A DNA stretch of 64,000 nucleotides from Macrolepiota albuminosa (Eukaryota > Basidiomycota > Agaricomycetes > Agaricales > Agaricaceae): assembly GCA_027475525.1 (NCBI GenBank), contig JAMWFC010000125.1:701723-765722 (forward strand). The letters run 5' to 3'. Every line of letters starts with the position of its first letter. The stretch's first letter is position 1. This document shows positions 46,712 through 57,557 of the stretch, one piece after another. Under the pieces are notes generated by a model. It did no database searches, was not told where the DNA came from, and saw nothing but the letters and a program-made list of their open reading frames with translations. The position numbers were made by a program, and so were the translations under genes.

Positions 46712-46920
46712 ACTGTGAGTAGTTGTTATGATATTGTTAGCATGTTTGAGTCTGTACTAACAATATTGCAATAACTACTTGCCTGGCAGAGGGCAATCCA
46801 AAGAGAACAAGCCTAGGAATTCTCTATGCCAGAACTGACACTTCTGGGGCCTGAAAAGCATGAAAAACAACTGTACGGAACAACAAACCTTCAAAACTTG
46901 AAAATTGCCTAAATAAACAA
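46712..46920 (-). repeat. Inverted LTR fragment with palindromic junction
   Basis: The segment is the reverse complement of the region around the intron-like segment and downstream part of the TGTCAGGGGACTCC LTR. At its left edge a plus-oriented piece of the same segment (GTGAGTAGTTGTTATGATAT) faces its inverted copy, giving an imperfect 26-bp palindrome arm pair with a 16-bp spacer. Confidence 0.6.
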
Positions 46921-48099
46921 TTATACAAAGAAGGCAGGAAATTTGATGTCAGCATAGCCAAGGGCTGTGTTCTCTCAATCTGCTATGTCAGAGTGGCTGA
47001 TGCTGGTGGAGAATCCTCTTGCTGGCCTGTTGCTCAATCCTCATGACAACATTATGATGGATGCTTCTTTGCTGGAGCAAAGACAAACTATTATGATGCA
47101 ATCCATGATTTAGGCAAAATCTAGCAGTCAGGGCTTGGCACCTTCAGTGCCTGCTTTGCTTGTCACTGCATCTCAGGCTGAGTCATCCAGCCAAGGACTG
47201 GCTGCATCCACATATGCTCTGAACATGCTGGAGTCAACCAAACAATAGCAAGGGTCACAAACCTCCTACCAATGTGTCATGCCTGAAAGTGGTGGTCTTC
47301 TGAGCTAATATTCCTGAATGAGCTGGTGCAGCTCAGTTACTCTTCATGCAGGCTGTCAGCTTACTAGCTTTGCCCTACCAGTACAACATGGTTGAATTGA
47401 CTACAGATCCCTGCACTCCACACAGTATGATGGGCTACTTATCTCTCAGCAAATAGCTACATCAGCTGGCAAAGGCAAATAAAGATGGTAATGACTGCTG
47501 AAGATGAAAGTGACTATGGGCAGTCAGACTCTTAGCAGGAGCAGGAGTCTGAGGAAGGCAAAATGACTCACCAAATAAGAAAATAAATATTACCAAGGAT
47601 AAAGCTGTCTAAAATTGATGATTTCTTGGAGAGAATTTCCAACAGGTTAGGAGTAAAAGTGTGGGGACCCCTGAATGTGGAACATCTCAAGTCATGCTTC
47701 CAAGGCACAGTTAAAGACTGCTTGTATTATTTGCTGTATATAAATATGCTACTAGTAGGCACCAACACCAACTGCATGGTTGCCTATAAATATAACTCTT
47801 AACAGTAGGTAAAAGTACTTGCTACAGCTCTTTGAATACTACACAAACCAACATGCTCTCTATAGTAACAGAATTGTCATGTATATGCTATGCTGATCAC
47901 CAAGCTTCAAGCATTTGCACAATACACCAACAAGCTATTGCACAACTGTATCATAAAACTTGTTCTCTCTAATCTTGCCTACCAGAACCTTCAGAACTCC
48001 ATCTGAGACCCCAAATATATGACCTCATTGAACAATGTCATGTCCCAGCATGCTTCCTGCATATTAAAGAAGATAAAACCTGTGTGTTGCATGTAATGT
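46921..48099. pseudogene. Retroelement interior remnant, gag-like, heavily decayed
   Basis: Short plus-strand pieces such as WLMLVENPLAGLLLNPHD and MMDASLLEQRQTIMMQSM (46990-47120) and a Gln/Ser-rich run suggest a gag-like ORF. Stops are dense. Nothing diagnostic follows until the LTR at 48100. Confidence 0.3.
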
Positions 48100-48478
48100 T
48101 GTTAGAATCTAATAATCCGCAGATGTAAGAACTAGGAAACACAGTAAGTATATTCCTCAGTCTCATGTAAGTGACTGAGATGCTACCTAGGAAACACAGT
48201 AAGTATATTTTAGGATAGCAGTAGTTGTGTATATGGATACGTAGGTGTTATTTATGCACCCTTAGTCTTGTGTAAGTGACTGAAGGTTGTTTCTATGTCA
48301 AGTCTGTATTTATATGTTCATAAGACAATAGTAGCATTGTTTGTTATGCGTGCAGTATGATATGAATGGGTGGCCACCAGTGTGACAGGTGGCCATTAGT
48401 GTGAAATATGTAAAGGGGTTGAATCGAGGCTGTCATGACATCATAGTTGATGGTGTTCTGATCATTGACATGCTAACA
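48100..48478. repeat. Copia-type solo LTR, TSD AATGT
   Basis: The 379-bp unit runs from TGTTAGAATC to CATGCTAACA and is flanked by AATGT (48095-48099 and 48479-48483). It contains an imperfect internal repeat of AGGAAACACAGTAAGTATAT. Confidence 0.85.
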
Positions 48479-48483
48479 AATGT

Positions 48484-49240
48484 ATGTTAGAAGAAGACAA
48501 AGCTAGGCTCTGTCAACCGCAGTATATTTATCATAAACTGTCTGCTTACTTACAATTTTCTTTTATATTATTTTTTGCTGCTGCTGCCACCACTTCTGTG
48601 CACAGCAGCTATATTTATTATTCTTTTCCAAACTTTATTTTTTTTACTCATAACAAAACATACACAATTGTGCCCCTCAGTTGTCCACACTACATGTCAA
48701 GACAATTTGAGGATGTGTACCATTACCTACTTACCACACTTTGTCATACTCATTATATCCTGTAGACTTACTTTGTTGTGATACTGTAATCCTCTACAGG
48801 TCAATATATTAGTCATCCACACTATGTGTTGAAACAATTTGAGGACTTACTTTGTTGTGATACTCTACAATGTGCATGCCTGATCTGGTGAAACCTTTTG
48901 ACCTAGACCAGCTAGTTCAATATATGCTCATTTATAGCCACTCCAGTGTCAAAAACACTTGGCAAGGTATTGCAGTTGACTTTGCATACTGAATGCACTA
49001 GAGAACTCTGTTTGAGATACACTAAGTCCATGTGGGCATTAGACCACATTCAGAATGCAACCAGAAAAGTTATGGCATCAGCAAATAGGGGACCTCCTAT
49101 CAAAGACTAGCATGCATTGATAGAGCCAATAACCCTCTTGGAAGTGGTAGGTAAAAGAAACTTGCCTTATGAAGAATTGGCATTAAAAATTCAATGTAGA
49201 GCAGAGCAATAATCTTTAAGTGTCTCCAGTATCAAAAGAA
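48484..49240. other. No recognisable gene
   Basis: The stretch has short frames only and an internal repeat of ACTTACTTTGTTGTGATACT (near 48770 and 48846). It is probably further retroelement debris. Confidence 0.4.
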
Positions 49241-49254
49241 AATGCATTGTAAGT

Positions 49255-50300
49255 CTATTTACTGAGAATTTTGACAATATTAGGAGGAATGCCAGCCAGT
49301 AAGAGGTATGTCGTACTTCTGATTCTGAAACAATGCCCAGTAATAATAGAGAAATTGTGTTGTCTAAGAATAGCATTGAGTTGTTCTAGAAAAAGTTGGC
49401 ATGTAAGAACTGTAATAGAATTCAATATAGTGTAGTATAAAGCAATGTTTTGAGACTTGCTATTGTAGTTCACAATATAGTGTAGAATCAGAGTGTTGAT
49501 AGGATCAAGATGGTGTTGCTTTGTCAAAATAATTTTCTTGCCTCTTTTGCTGCCCATCTTTGTTTTAGGAAAATGTAATACACAAGAACCAGTGGAAGTG
49601 ATAGAGGGCTTAAGGTCACCCCATGTTGGATACAGAGAAGAGTTGAATTTATGGTTAGAGATGGGCAGAATTTTGCCTAGATAAATTTGACTCCAGAAAC
49701 AAGCAAATGCAACAAATATAATGCAGTGATCAGAGAGTAAGGACAAGTCCATTGATTTCTCAATACATAATAACATGTCTCTGGAGACAGGAGGTCATTT
49801 TAGATGAAAAGAAGACCAAGGATGTTGATTTTCAATCTCTTTAATCATGTATTCCAGCTGTATGCCACCTTAATATGTGTAGCCATTTTTGATATGCCAG
49901 GCATGTATAGCATCACACTTGGCTAATACTGTCCTTCCAGCCACACAACCTGAGAAAGAAGCAGCAAAGTCACAGAAAAGAGACTCAGATGCAGGAAGTG
50001 TCTTGTTGGGAATCACATTGATGTAGCAATAATCAATGAATTGTCTGACAGCTATACCATGGATTCTCCTTGTAGAAGCCTTTCAAGCATGTTGAATGAC
50101 AGCCTTGACCTCAGAAGATTGCTTTAGTTTGAATGGACAAGAAAAAAATCTGGACATCTATTGAATGTGCCTGCCAATCAATAGGGAGATTGTAGGAGTG
50201 TGAGTCTGTATCAATGGCAAAACTTGATGCATTGAGTAGGGCAGAGATGTCGAAAAGAGGTCAGAGACAAATATGGAAGCAAGTGTGGTCAGTGCTTGAT
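49255..50300 (-). pseudogene. Tyrosine recombinase of a DIRS-like retrotransposon
   Basis: The minus-strand frame 49776-49255 and its upstream continuation contain KIILTKQHHLDPINTLILHY and the C-terminal signature ITGHCFRIRSTTYLLLAGIP, matching the H-x-x-R box of tyrosine recombinases found in fungal DIRS-like elements (usually GHSFRIGGTT...L). The final catalytic Tyr lies beyond the frame end and I could not confirm it. RNase H and RT of the same element follow upstream on the same strand (50600-51341 and 52101-53217). The enzyme would integrate the circular cDNA. Stops upstream make it inactive. Confidence 0.7.
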
Positions 50301-50311
50301 TGAGGAGTTAT

Positions 50312-50553
50312 AAGGGCAACTTCTAGAGGCTGTGGCTCAGTCACACAGCTGGCAGAGGGAGATCCAAAGTGTATTAGAGTATGTGCTGACAATATCATAA
50401 TAACTACTCACCTGGCAGAGGAAGATCCAAAGAGAACATGTCTAGGGATTCCCTATGCCAGGTTGGATGCTTCTGAGGCCTCTGAAGCATGGGAAACAAC
50501 TGTACAGTACAACACAACCTTAAAAACTCGAAAATTGACTAACCAAACAACTG
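50312..50553 (-). repeat. LTR fragment (3' half) of the TGTCAGGGGACTCC family
   Basis: It is the reverse complement of the LTR end (starting TATAAGGGCAAC) through the intron-like segment (50349-50411) to ACTAACCAAACAACTGTGCA, then stops abruptly. It separates the recombinase from the RNase H part of the DIRS-like element. Confidence 0.75.
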
Positions 50554-50599
50554 TGCACTTTCATGACACACAAAGGAGATATTAAATTATGAAAACTGT

Positions 50600-51341
50600 A
50601 AGGAAAGATTGTCATGGACTAACACTCTAGGTATTGTATGCTGTAAAATGTAGTAAAAAGAACTATTTGTCTGTAAGAAGATTGGAATAAGCAACACTTG
50701 GTGTGACAAGAGCTTTTATGTATGCTGGAATTGAAGTAGGAAATGGGTAAAGAAGTCTTTGAGGAGGAAAAATGCTATGAGATGAGGTATTTGCTAGATT
50801 TTCTGCTATTGGATAACATGATGTAGTGATCCACAGAGAGTGATTCTGAATTTCTTGAATGTCCTGCTTATAGGGCTCCTACACATCTCATGTTGTCAGA
50901 GTGAATAATGATATGACAGTCATGAAATTTTGATGTAATGAGTGTTCACACTGGTTATTCAATTGCTACCATCTCTGCCTAGCCAATATTTTGTTTAGTC
51001 ATTTTCTATCTCAGTAATAGCTTCAGGCAAGTCACTTCCTATTCAGATTTAGACCCATGCCCCAAAAAGTGGAGGTGTCAATGTGCAGTGTAATATCAAG
51101 TGGTGCAGGGAGTTGATAAATCTTGAGTAAACATTCCAAAATCAATGTATCATTTCACCAATGTATGTCTGACATAACAGCTGGTGTAATTCAGTGTTTA
51201 GCCCATGGTGGAAAGTTTGTAGGAAATGCAGCTTAGAATTTATATAAGCTGGGAAGGTGGAAATGCCCTGCTGGTACAACAAGTGTTACATGATTGAGAG
51301 TGCCAATAATAGACTCTGTTATTTGAAAGCTCACAAAGGCT
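50600..51341 (-). pseudogene. RNase H region of the DIRS-like element
   Basis: Minus-strand translation gives ITESIIGTLNHVTLVVPAGH just right of the solo LTR. Further on come LPAPLDITLHIDTSTFWGMG (the first acidic residue of RNase H, normally D in DAS/DTS), ILARQRW (normally GWAEM, with the Glu now Arg) and IFPPQRLLYPFPTSIPAY. This order is typical of DIRS-like RT-RNaseH proteins. Stops arise mainly at TGG/CGA-type positions. Confidence 0.7.
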
Positions 51342-51346
51342 CTGAG

Positions 51347-52095
51347 TGTCATGACCAGCACATGACCAACACCCTAGCAAACCCTGACACACCACCTCAA
51401 TGCCCCCAGTGCCTGCCTTTCAGCTCCAAACCCCTCCAGACAACCTCAATACGTGACCCCACCCAGTTGACAGGCCCCAACTGACCCTCCCAGGCACCAC
51501 ATCTGTACCTGGACTATACACTGCACAGGACTCACAGCCAGGCCACCTAGCCAATGGGCCCTGACCAATCCTCCTGGCACCACACCTATACCTGGACTAT
51601 ACACTGCACAGGACTGGCCACATGGAGTACAACTCCAGAGCTCACCTGGACAACCTGAACCTTACCCATAGCAGGTATTTAACCTGTAGCTAGCATCCGG
51701 TACAGTAGTCTTGATATTGCTATAACTTTTGCCTCTATACTCCTTTGTCTATCTCATATTACTTGCCCAATCTATTTTCTTGCTCTCTCAAATCTCTCAA
51801 TCTCAGTCTCAGTCTCCTGGTCTTAGTCTCTTTCCCAATCACTTCTCTAATTCTCTCTTTGCCTTAACTGGCTCTGTTCCCTTCTTTGCCATATTCTGGA
51901 CTTAGCCCGAAATCCTGCTCCACCATACCCTCAAACTCTGGCACTCCATGTACTCCCCAGAGCACCCTTGCACCTCACCCAAAACTCTGGAACTCGCCCC
52001 TCCATTACCCAGAGATATGTATTCTGTAGACTTTGAGTCCACCTAGTAAAGACCTGCTTGCCATTGGAAGCCTCCATCGTCAGCAGAACCTGACA
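51347..52095 (+). repeat. Solo LTR of the TGTCATGACC...CCTGACA family, TSD CTGAG
   Basis: The 749-bp LTR is flanked by CTGAG (51342-51346 and 52096-52100). It cuts the DIRS-like protein between the RT end (KLSS) and ITESIIGTLNH. It is the clean reference for the family also seen at 12394 (minus) and 27891 (minus, truncated). Its 3' part contains the pyrimidine-rich block and CTCCTGGTCTTAG. Confidence 0.9.
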
Positions 52096-52100
52096 CTGAG

Positions 52101-53217
52101 TGTCTAGGAGGAGAGTTTACTACAATATTTGTCACATTTGAGAGTTGGTAAGGATACAGTCTTGTTTTTGATAAACTATTTGAAGCCTATATACATAAAG
52201 GTAGAAGCAAAAGGAATGAATTTTTCAGATGTGCAAGGCCAACTCAAATTCTTACCAGTAGACCAAATAAGATCTTTGGAGTAGGCATAGTAGAGCAAGC
52301 CATCCTTGTGAAAGTGTGGATATCTGAAGAAGATAAAGTTGTCAACCCACTTCAGAAGGTTTTTGATTCTCTTAGCTTGGAAAATGTAAACTATAGTGTC
52401 TGCTACAGAACCAAATATACCAGGAGCTGGAGATATTCCAAAGTTGAGTCTGTGGTCAAATGTCACTTTGTCATCAATGCATAATGCTGTAAACAATCTT
52501 TCTTGTGGTCTTATAGGTATGATCTGAAAGGCTGATTCTATGTTGAAGACTGCCACCTGTGTGTTGGGTGGAGCATCAGCTACAAGAAGCTAGCATGCTA
52601 AAAAGGTACCTCAATCACATTGAAAACACTTGGTGTCTATGTGAGCATTTACTGAGAAAATTAATGGATTGTTTCGAGGGTAGGAATAGTCAATGGTAAT
52701 GCACATTTTGCTGGAGGTATGCTCAATGACATTGAGCAGGGCTGTCCAATAATGACTGAAAAGATGTTCTGCTACTGTAGGATCAAACTCTTCAGAGACA
52801 CAGCCCAGGAGGCATTCTTTATTATACTTTTCTAGTACAAATGTATGATGAGAGGAATTGTGGTAATGATTAGGTGGTGAGATGCAGAGTTTAAGGTAAA
52901 GTCTTCAAGACCCAAAGAGAAACCACAGTAGAGACCATTTAAAATGTAGGAGAAGTGATCATGCACATTAGTTTTGCACAGTGTAGATGCCCAGTGTTTG
53001 ACAATGAGAAAAGTAGAAATGGAGAAGGGTTTATTGAGAAGTGCAGTTCTATGCAGAGTGTTGGCTGCCTCCACATAAGGAGCAGGAGTGGTGATGGGGG
53101 CATTGGGAGGTGGAGTCAGGCAATCAGAGGCATCTATTCTCTTTCCAAGGCAGATCAGGCTAACCAGAACTACTTCTATATAGCACATCAAGGTGCCATG
53201 CTCTAGAGGAAGGATGA
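52101..53217 (-). pseudogene. Reverse transcriptase region of the DIRS-like element
   Basis: The minus strand from 53217 encodes HDHFSYILNGLYCGFSLGLE, then at 52556-52176 AVFNIESAFQIIPIRPQERL (RT motif A), LNFGISPAPGIFGSVAD (motif B) and KWVDNFIFFRYP (motif C), ending FIPFASTFMYIGFK. Motif C is WVDNF instead of WVDDF, so one catalytic Asp has become Asn, a G-to-A change. The frame continues after the solo LTR into RNase H. Confidence 0.75.
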
Positions 53218-53675
53218 TGTCAGGAGACTCCCCATTTCTTTCCTTGTTCACTCTTTATTTCTTCATTCTCTCTTTATTCATTTCCTTATTTCTTCTGTCA
53301 TTCTTTCACTTTATTGCTTCTATTCTTTCCACACTATCGATTAGTACTACTTTCAGCCTTTGAGGTGCTCTGGTTTTTTTAGCTATCATTCAGACAAGTG
53401 TGGCCTCTTCAACATTGCATACAGACTGCTTATATAAGCTGGAGTTTGCCTTTCTGACTTCCAAAGTCTGGAGTTTTTCTGCATTGTTTGTGCAATTGTT
53501 TGTTTAGGCAATTTTTGAGTTTTTTAAGGTTTTATTGTCCTGTACAGTTGTTTCCCATGCTTAAGAGGCCTTAGAAGCATCAGTTCTGGCATAGGAAATC
53601 CCTAGGCTTATTCTCTTTGGATCTCCCTCTGCCAGCTGTGTGACTGAGCCATAGCCTCCAGAGGTCACCCTTACA
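53218..53675 (+). repeat. LTR of the TGTCAGGGGACTCC family, short subtype
   Basis: It runs from TGTCAGGAGACTCC to CACCCTTACA (458 bp) and lacks the 63-bp segment. Flanks GATGA and TCTAT do not match, so either one flank was lost or it is a recombinant. It splits the gag-like from the RT part of the DIRS-like element. Confidence 0.8.
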
Positions 53676-53779
53676 TCTATGCATTATATTGAGCATGAGT
53701 CTGGTCATATAGTGAGTAACATGTACTTACTCTCAGTCCTTGCTTCAACTGACTGAGGGTATTAGTACTATATATATAT

Positions 53780-54148
53780 CTATTGTGTCCATTGTCCCAT
53801 AAGAAAGAGGGCCACAACAAATGGGCCAATGACTCTGAGGGCTTTGTTCTCTGCTAGCCCATGCACTTTTGACTGTGGTCTATTCTCATGGTGTTGTGAT
53901 GTGGATCTCCAACAAGGGGCTATACTGGCAGCAGGAGGCATGGTTGAAGTCCAGAGCTCCTTAGATGGGTGGAATAGTCTCTGAAGACCAATACAATAGT
54001 CCTGGACTTGCACCTGGACTTGCATAAAGTAAGTATAGGAAGTTTTGGAGTAATGCAGAGCTAAAGTGAGTTTGAACAAATCTGTGTAGAGTTGATGAAA
54101 ATGGAGAGAAGCTGAGAGAGGACTGGGAAATATTTCAAGAAATTTCAA
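53780..54148 (-). pseudogene. gag-like N-terminal ORF of the DIRS-like element
   Basis: The minus-strand frame contains FLEIFPSPLSASLHFHQLYT, then SYTYFMQVQVQVQDYCIGLQ and LWTSTMPPAASIAPCWRS, the helical ORF that precedes RT in basidiomycete DIRS-like elements. It lies at the expected 5' side. The start is not preserved. Confidence 0.55.
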
Positions 54149-55290
54149 GGAGGACTTAGAGACTTCAGAGCAGCCATGGAAATAGTGAGGGAGGAAGCAA
54201 TATTGGATTAAAACAGACTAGACAATGAAAACAGATAATGAAGAAGTTCACAGACAATCAGGGCAATAGTTGGGCAGCAGTTGGGCAATAGCTAGGCAAT
54301 ATCAGGACTACTAATGAGTCACCATCTGCTGGTTAAATATCAAACACAGAGTGGAATCCAGACCTGGGACCTGGAGAGGTTCAGCCTGTATGGCATATTA
54401 TGTGGGTGTCAGGATGGTACTGGGCAGGTGTTGAGTGGAGGATAAATGGCTGCTGGCAGAACATTGATTGTGGTTGTTAGGGCATTCATGGCAGGTGTCA
54501 GAGCTGATTGGTGGGGCATGGGACATCAGGTGTTAGGTCTGATTGGTGGTGGCAATCCAGAGTGGTCTGTTGAGTGTCAGGTCTGATTGGAATGGTAGGC
54601 TGAGGTGGCTTGTGATTAAGCTGGCCTTGTAATGGGATTGTTCGTCAGTTGGATTGGCCAGAGGCTGTCAGATTAGTTTGAGCAGTTCCAGGAGGGGGTT
54701 TGGAGAGGGGAAGGTTTAGCTGGGACAGTTCCAGAGCAGCAGGAGGAGGCTGGGGGTCAGAGAGTGTGGTCATGCAGGTATGCAGGGTGTTACAATCTTT
54801 CTAGAATAAAGCTAACTGCAAGAAGATGAGGGCTGCAGCCTTTGACCCAAAATAATCACAGACCTCCTCCTGGGACATTGTAAGATAAGTGTCCATGAAC
54901 CTCAAGACTATCAGTCAACCAACCATGGAGGGTCAGATTTTTATGCCTATTTGATGTTGCATGTGTAGATATTTTAGGTGTGTTCTTCACCTTTCCCTCC
55001 TTTTGTTTGCATGTGCAGGTTTTTAGGATTTTGGCATGCAGACTCAGAGTCTAGTGGGATGGTTGAGAAGAGGATGAGATAAAAAAGATATTATTTGACG
55101 CTCTGTGTTCAGCACACTACCCAAGGTTACAGTTTTTCAAAATACTACATGAAAATTGATGCATCCTCTCCTCATAAAGTTCATATACACCCTCATTTAC
55201 CCCCCTCATAATACATATGTGGGTCATCAAGCCTATGCATTATGATATAATTGACTATATATAGGGATCTACAAAGTGAAGCTACCTGGA
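54149..55290. other. 5' region of the DIRS-like element and transposon/host boundary
   Basis: There is no credible gene. Near 54400-54780 the sequence is G-rich with repeated GTCTGATTGG motifs (four or five times), a short irregular tandem repeat. The switch to host-like sequence is near 55280, but the exact end is not defined. Confidence 0.4.
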
Positions 55291-56012
55291 TTCTCATATG
55301 GAGGGAGTATACAATTGTGTTTGTCTGTATCGGTATATGAACAATGGTACAATTATATATAGGAAAAAAAGAAAGATAAAAAAGGTGGCGGCATCAGACA
55401 AATGGACGCAGAGGGATGATGGTGACAAGGACTGGATCGCTAACTCATACTTGAGTTGGAAAACTCTTGAGAAACGTTGTCCAGTCATTCACTATTTACA
55501 TAGCTTGACACCGCGAACGTACCGGCCACGAGTTAGGTACTTGAGAAAAACGCAATACATAGTGGTAGGACCGTGATACATCTTTTCTCATACTTCTGAT
55601 TTGCATGCATCATCATACACATACGGTCTCGACAACGACTCGGATCTCAGAAGTTTCAAGTTGTCACCACTTCCAGAAGACCTGTAGAAAACTCCTGTCT
55701 ATCGTGATTACCCGGAGTTAATGTCAGGAGATCAGATCAATTTCCTCTTCGGAGGGATGACATAAACCCTGGTCCACATCTCGTGATATTAGCCAGAATG
55801 AAGCGAGGGACCAAGCCGTAGATGGATTGTATTCACAGCAAACTAACGGTAGTATGTTGAGCGTCTGCGCAAAAAGGAAAAACCAATTACGGCAGTATTG
55901 TCACGTTCAGCCCGTCGAGACAAAAGACCTTTCATGAGCATTAAAAAACGATCAACATCAACTTTAGATCTGAAGTAAGATACAGTGCATATCTTTCTCT
56001 ATTGTCTCATGG
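55291..56012. other. Host intergenic sequence, no gene called
   Basis: One 93-codon plus-strand frame (55298-55576) is Lys/Arg-rich but has no support from introns or motifs. The stretch probably contains the 3' UTR of the uridine phosphorylase gene. Confidence 0.4.
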
Positions 56013-57557
56013 TTACAAACACAGACCAGATAACACCAGGCTATCCTTTGCATTCCAGATACTGCCTTGTTCCGGATGAAGGCGCTGCCAAATGACGGTA
56101 TGCCCTTGAACAAAGAGAGGGATGTGAATGATAGGACTGCTTACATGAAGAGGTATTTCAATGTTACAGAGTGCATTAAGAACACCCTGAATGGTATCAC
56201 GTAAGATGACGGGCTGAGTAATGATACTGAACATACGATGCCCGTCCATCTCTCGAGCTCGGTTACTTGATTTGGAGTTATGAAGTCCTGACCTGTGCGA
56301 GAGGCAAAAACCATGTGCGCAGCGGCAGCCCTTATGACTGTCTCTGGCGATGCAAGTCGAAGGGAAGCAGATGGAACTACCAGTGAAGGCGATGAAGATG
56401 CAACAGGCTTTACGGGCCCTGCTGTCAATGGGGACTCCTGCGCCTTGTTAGTCGTTCTTCCACCACCCCAGCATTTCGCGAGATGATATAAATGGAACGT
56501 CTCCATCTAAGACTAGCTTGAAAAGTCTCAGCATTGAGCAAAAATGTAACTCACTTCCAACGTTGCTAGACCAGGAATGGAAGCTTGCAATTTCTCCACG
56601 AGATCATCATTATGGTCTGGAAAAGAAGTATGTCTTCCTTGCGAAGAGTAGAAACTTAGGGGGAAAGCTTGAGTAGGGGAATCGAAGGAAGACAAAGGCA
56701 AACCTATCAGCGGAAGCATTTACAGTGCCTGCCAGGATTTTCACGTCAGACTTAGCAGGTTTTGCCATCGTTAAGGCTTTCTGAAGCTGGTCTAGTTTGT
56801 CAGTATTGATATAATAGGCCAAGAGGGCATCAACGTCAACAAACCTCATTATGCAGGACCACGTCTGCATGGACCTAAACAGATTGGTAGGAGAAAAATA
56901 ATGCAGGGGACAAGAGGCAGTTCCCACCGGTTTGCTAATCCTGTAAGCTGGTTCGACGGAGCCTCCAGAAACGAAGTCGAAATCTACATTTCGAGTGACG
57001 GCCACGCTTGCGCCGGGTACCACGACGGTTCCAACTGGCACATCGATTAGGGCTCCACAAGAACCGAGTCTTTTTTGAGGGGTGGCGTTTCAGGGCAGAG
57101 CTCACCCTGGCAAATCAAGGGTAGACCTAAACTGACCTAACGACAACCATGTCACCACACAAGCATTCTCGTACTTCACGTATAAAAAAGTCCATGTTCG
57201 GACTTCCCATGCCAATACTGATAACGGACACAGGGACATCGTTGAACTTGCCGGTGATAGTAAGAAATCCTCTTTCTGAGGACAGAACGAACGGTTCAAA
57301 TTCTTTGTCCAACAAAGCTGCAATGGCTCGAGCTCTGGAGGGAGAACCAACAGTAACCTTATTGATTTAGTAAATATAGAGTGATTATGTTGCCTGCACT
57401 TACTATGCGATTAGCGACTTCACCAGGACACAATCCTAGATGATAAACACGTTGATCTGCTGTTCGAGGAAAGTCTTCATAACGACACCGTCAACAGATC
57501 GAGAAATCTCCTATTTGACGGGATATACACACTGGCATCTGTAAGAATATCCTTCAT
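56013..57557 (-). CDS. Uridine phosphorylase / nucleoside phosphorylase family protein, ten exons
   Basis: Exons (minus): 57557-57533, 57474-57404, 57357-57137, 57069-56928, 56874-56845, 56786-56704, 56654-56555, 56506-56237, 56186-56145 and 56084-56013. They join in phase to 351 residues with no stop. The start gives MKDILTDANFPRTADQRVYH. Nucleoside phosphorylase (PNP_UDP_1) landmarks are VGSPSRARAIAALLD near the phosphate site, VISIGMGSPNMDFFIREV, RLGSCGALIDVPVGTVVVPG, and GLATLEMETFHLYHLA with the ribose-binding MET. A Pro/Ser-rich insert (about 270-300) is longer than in bacterial enzymes. The cytosolic enzyme cleaves uridine to uracil and ribose-1-phosphate in pyrimidine salvage. It is an intact host gene next to the transposon block. 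Substrate preference is inferred. Confidence 0.9.

Noticed and set aside
48120..48215. Repeat of AGGAAACACAGTAAGTATAT considered as an assembly duplication
   Set aside because: Shift and identity do not fit 77 bp; it is internal to the solo LTR at 48100-48478.
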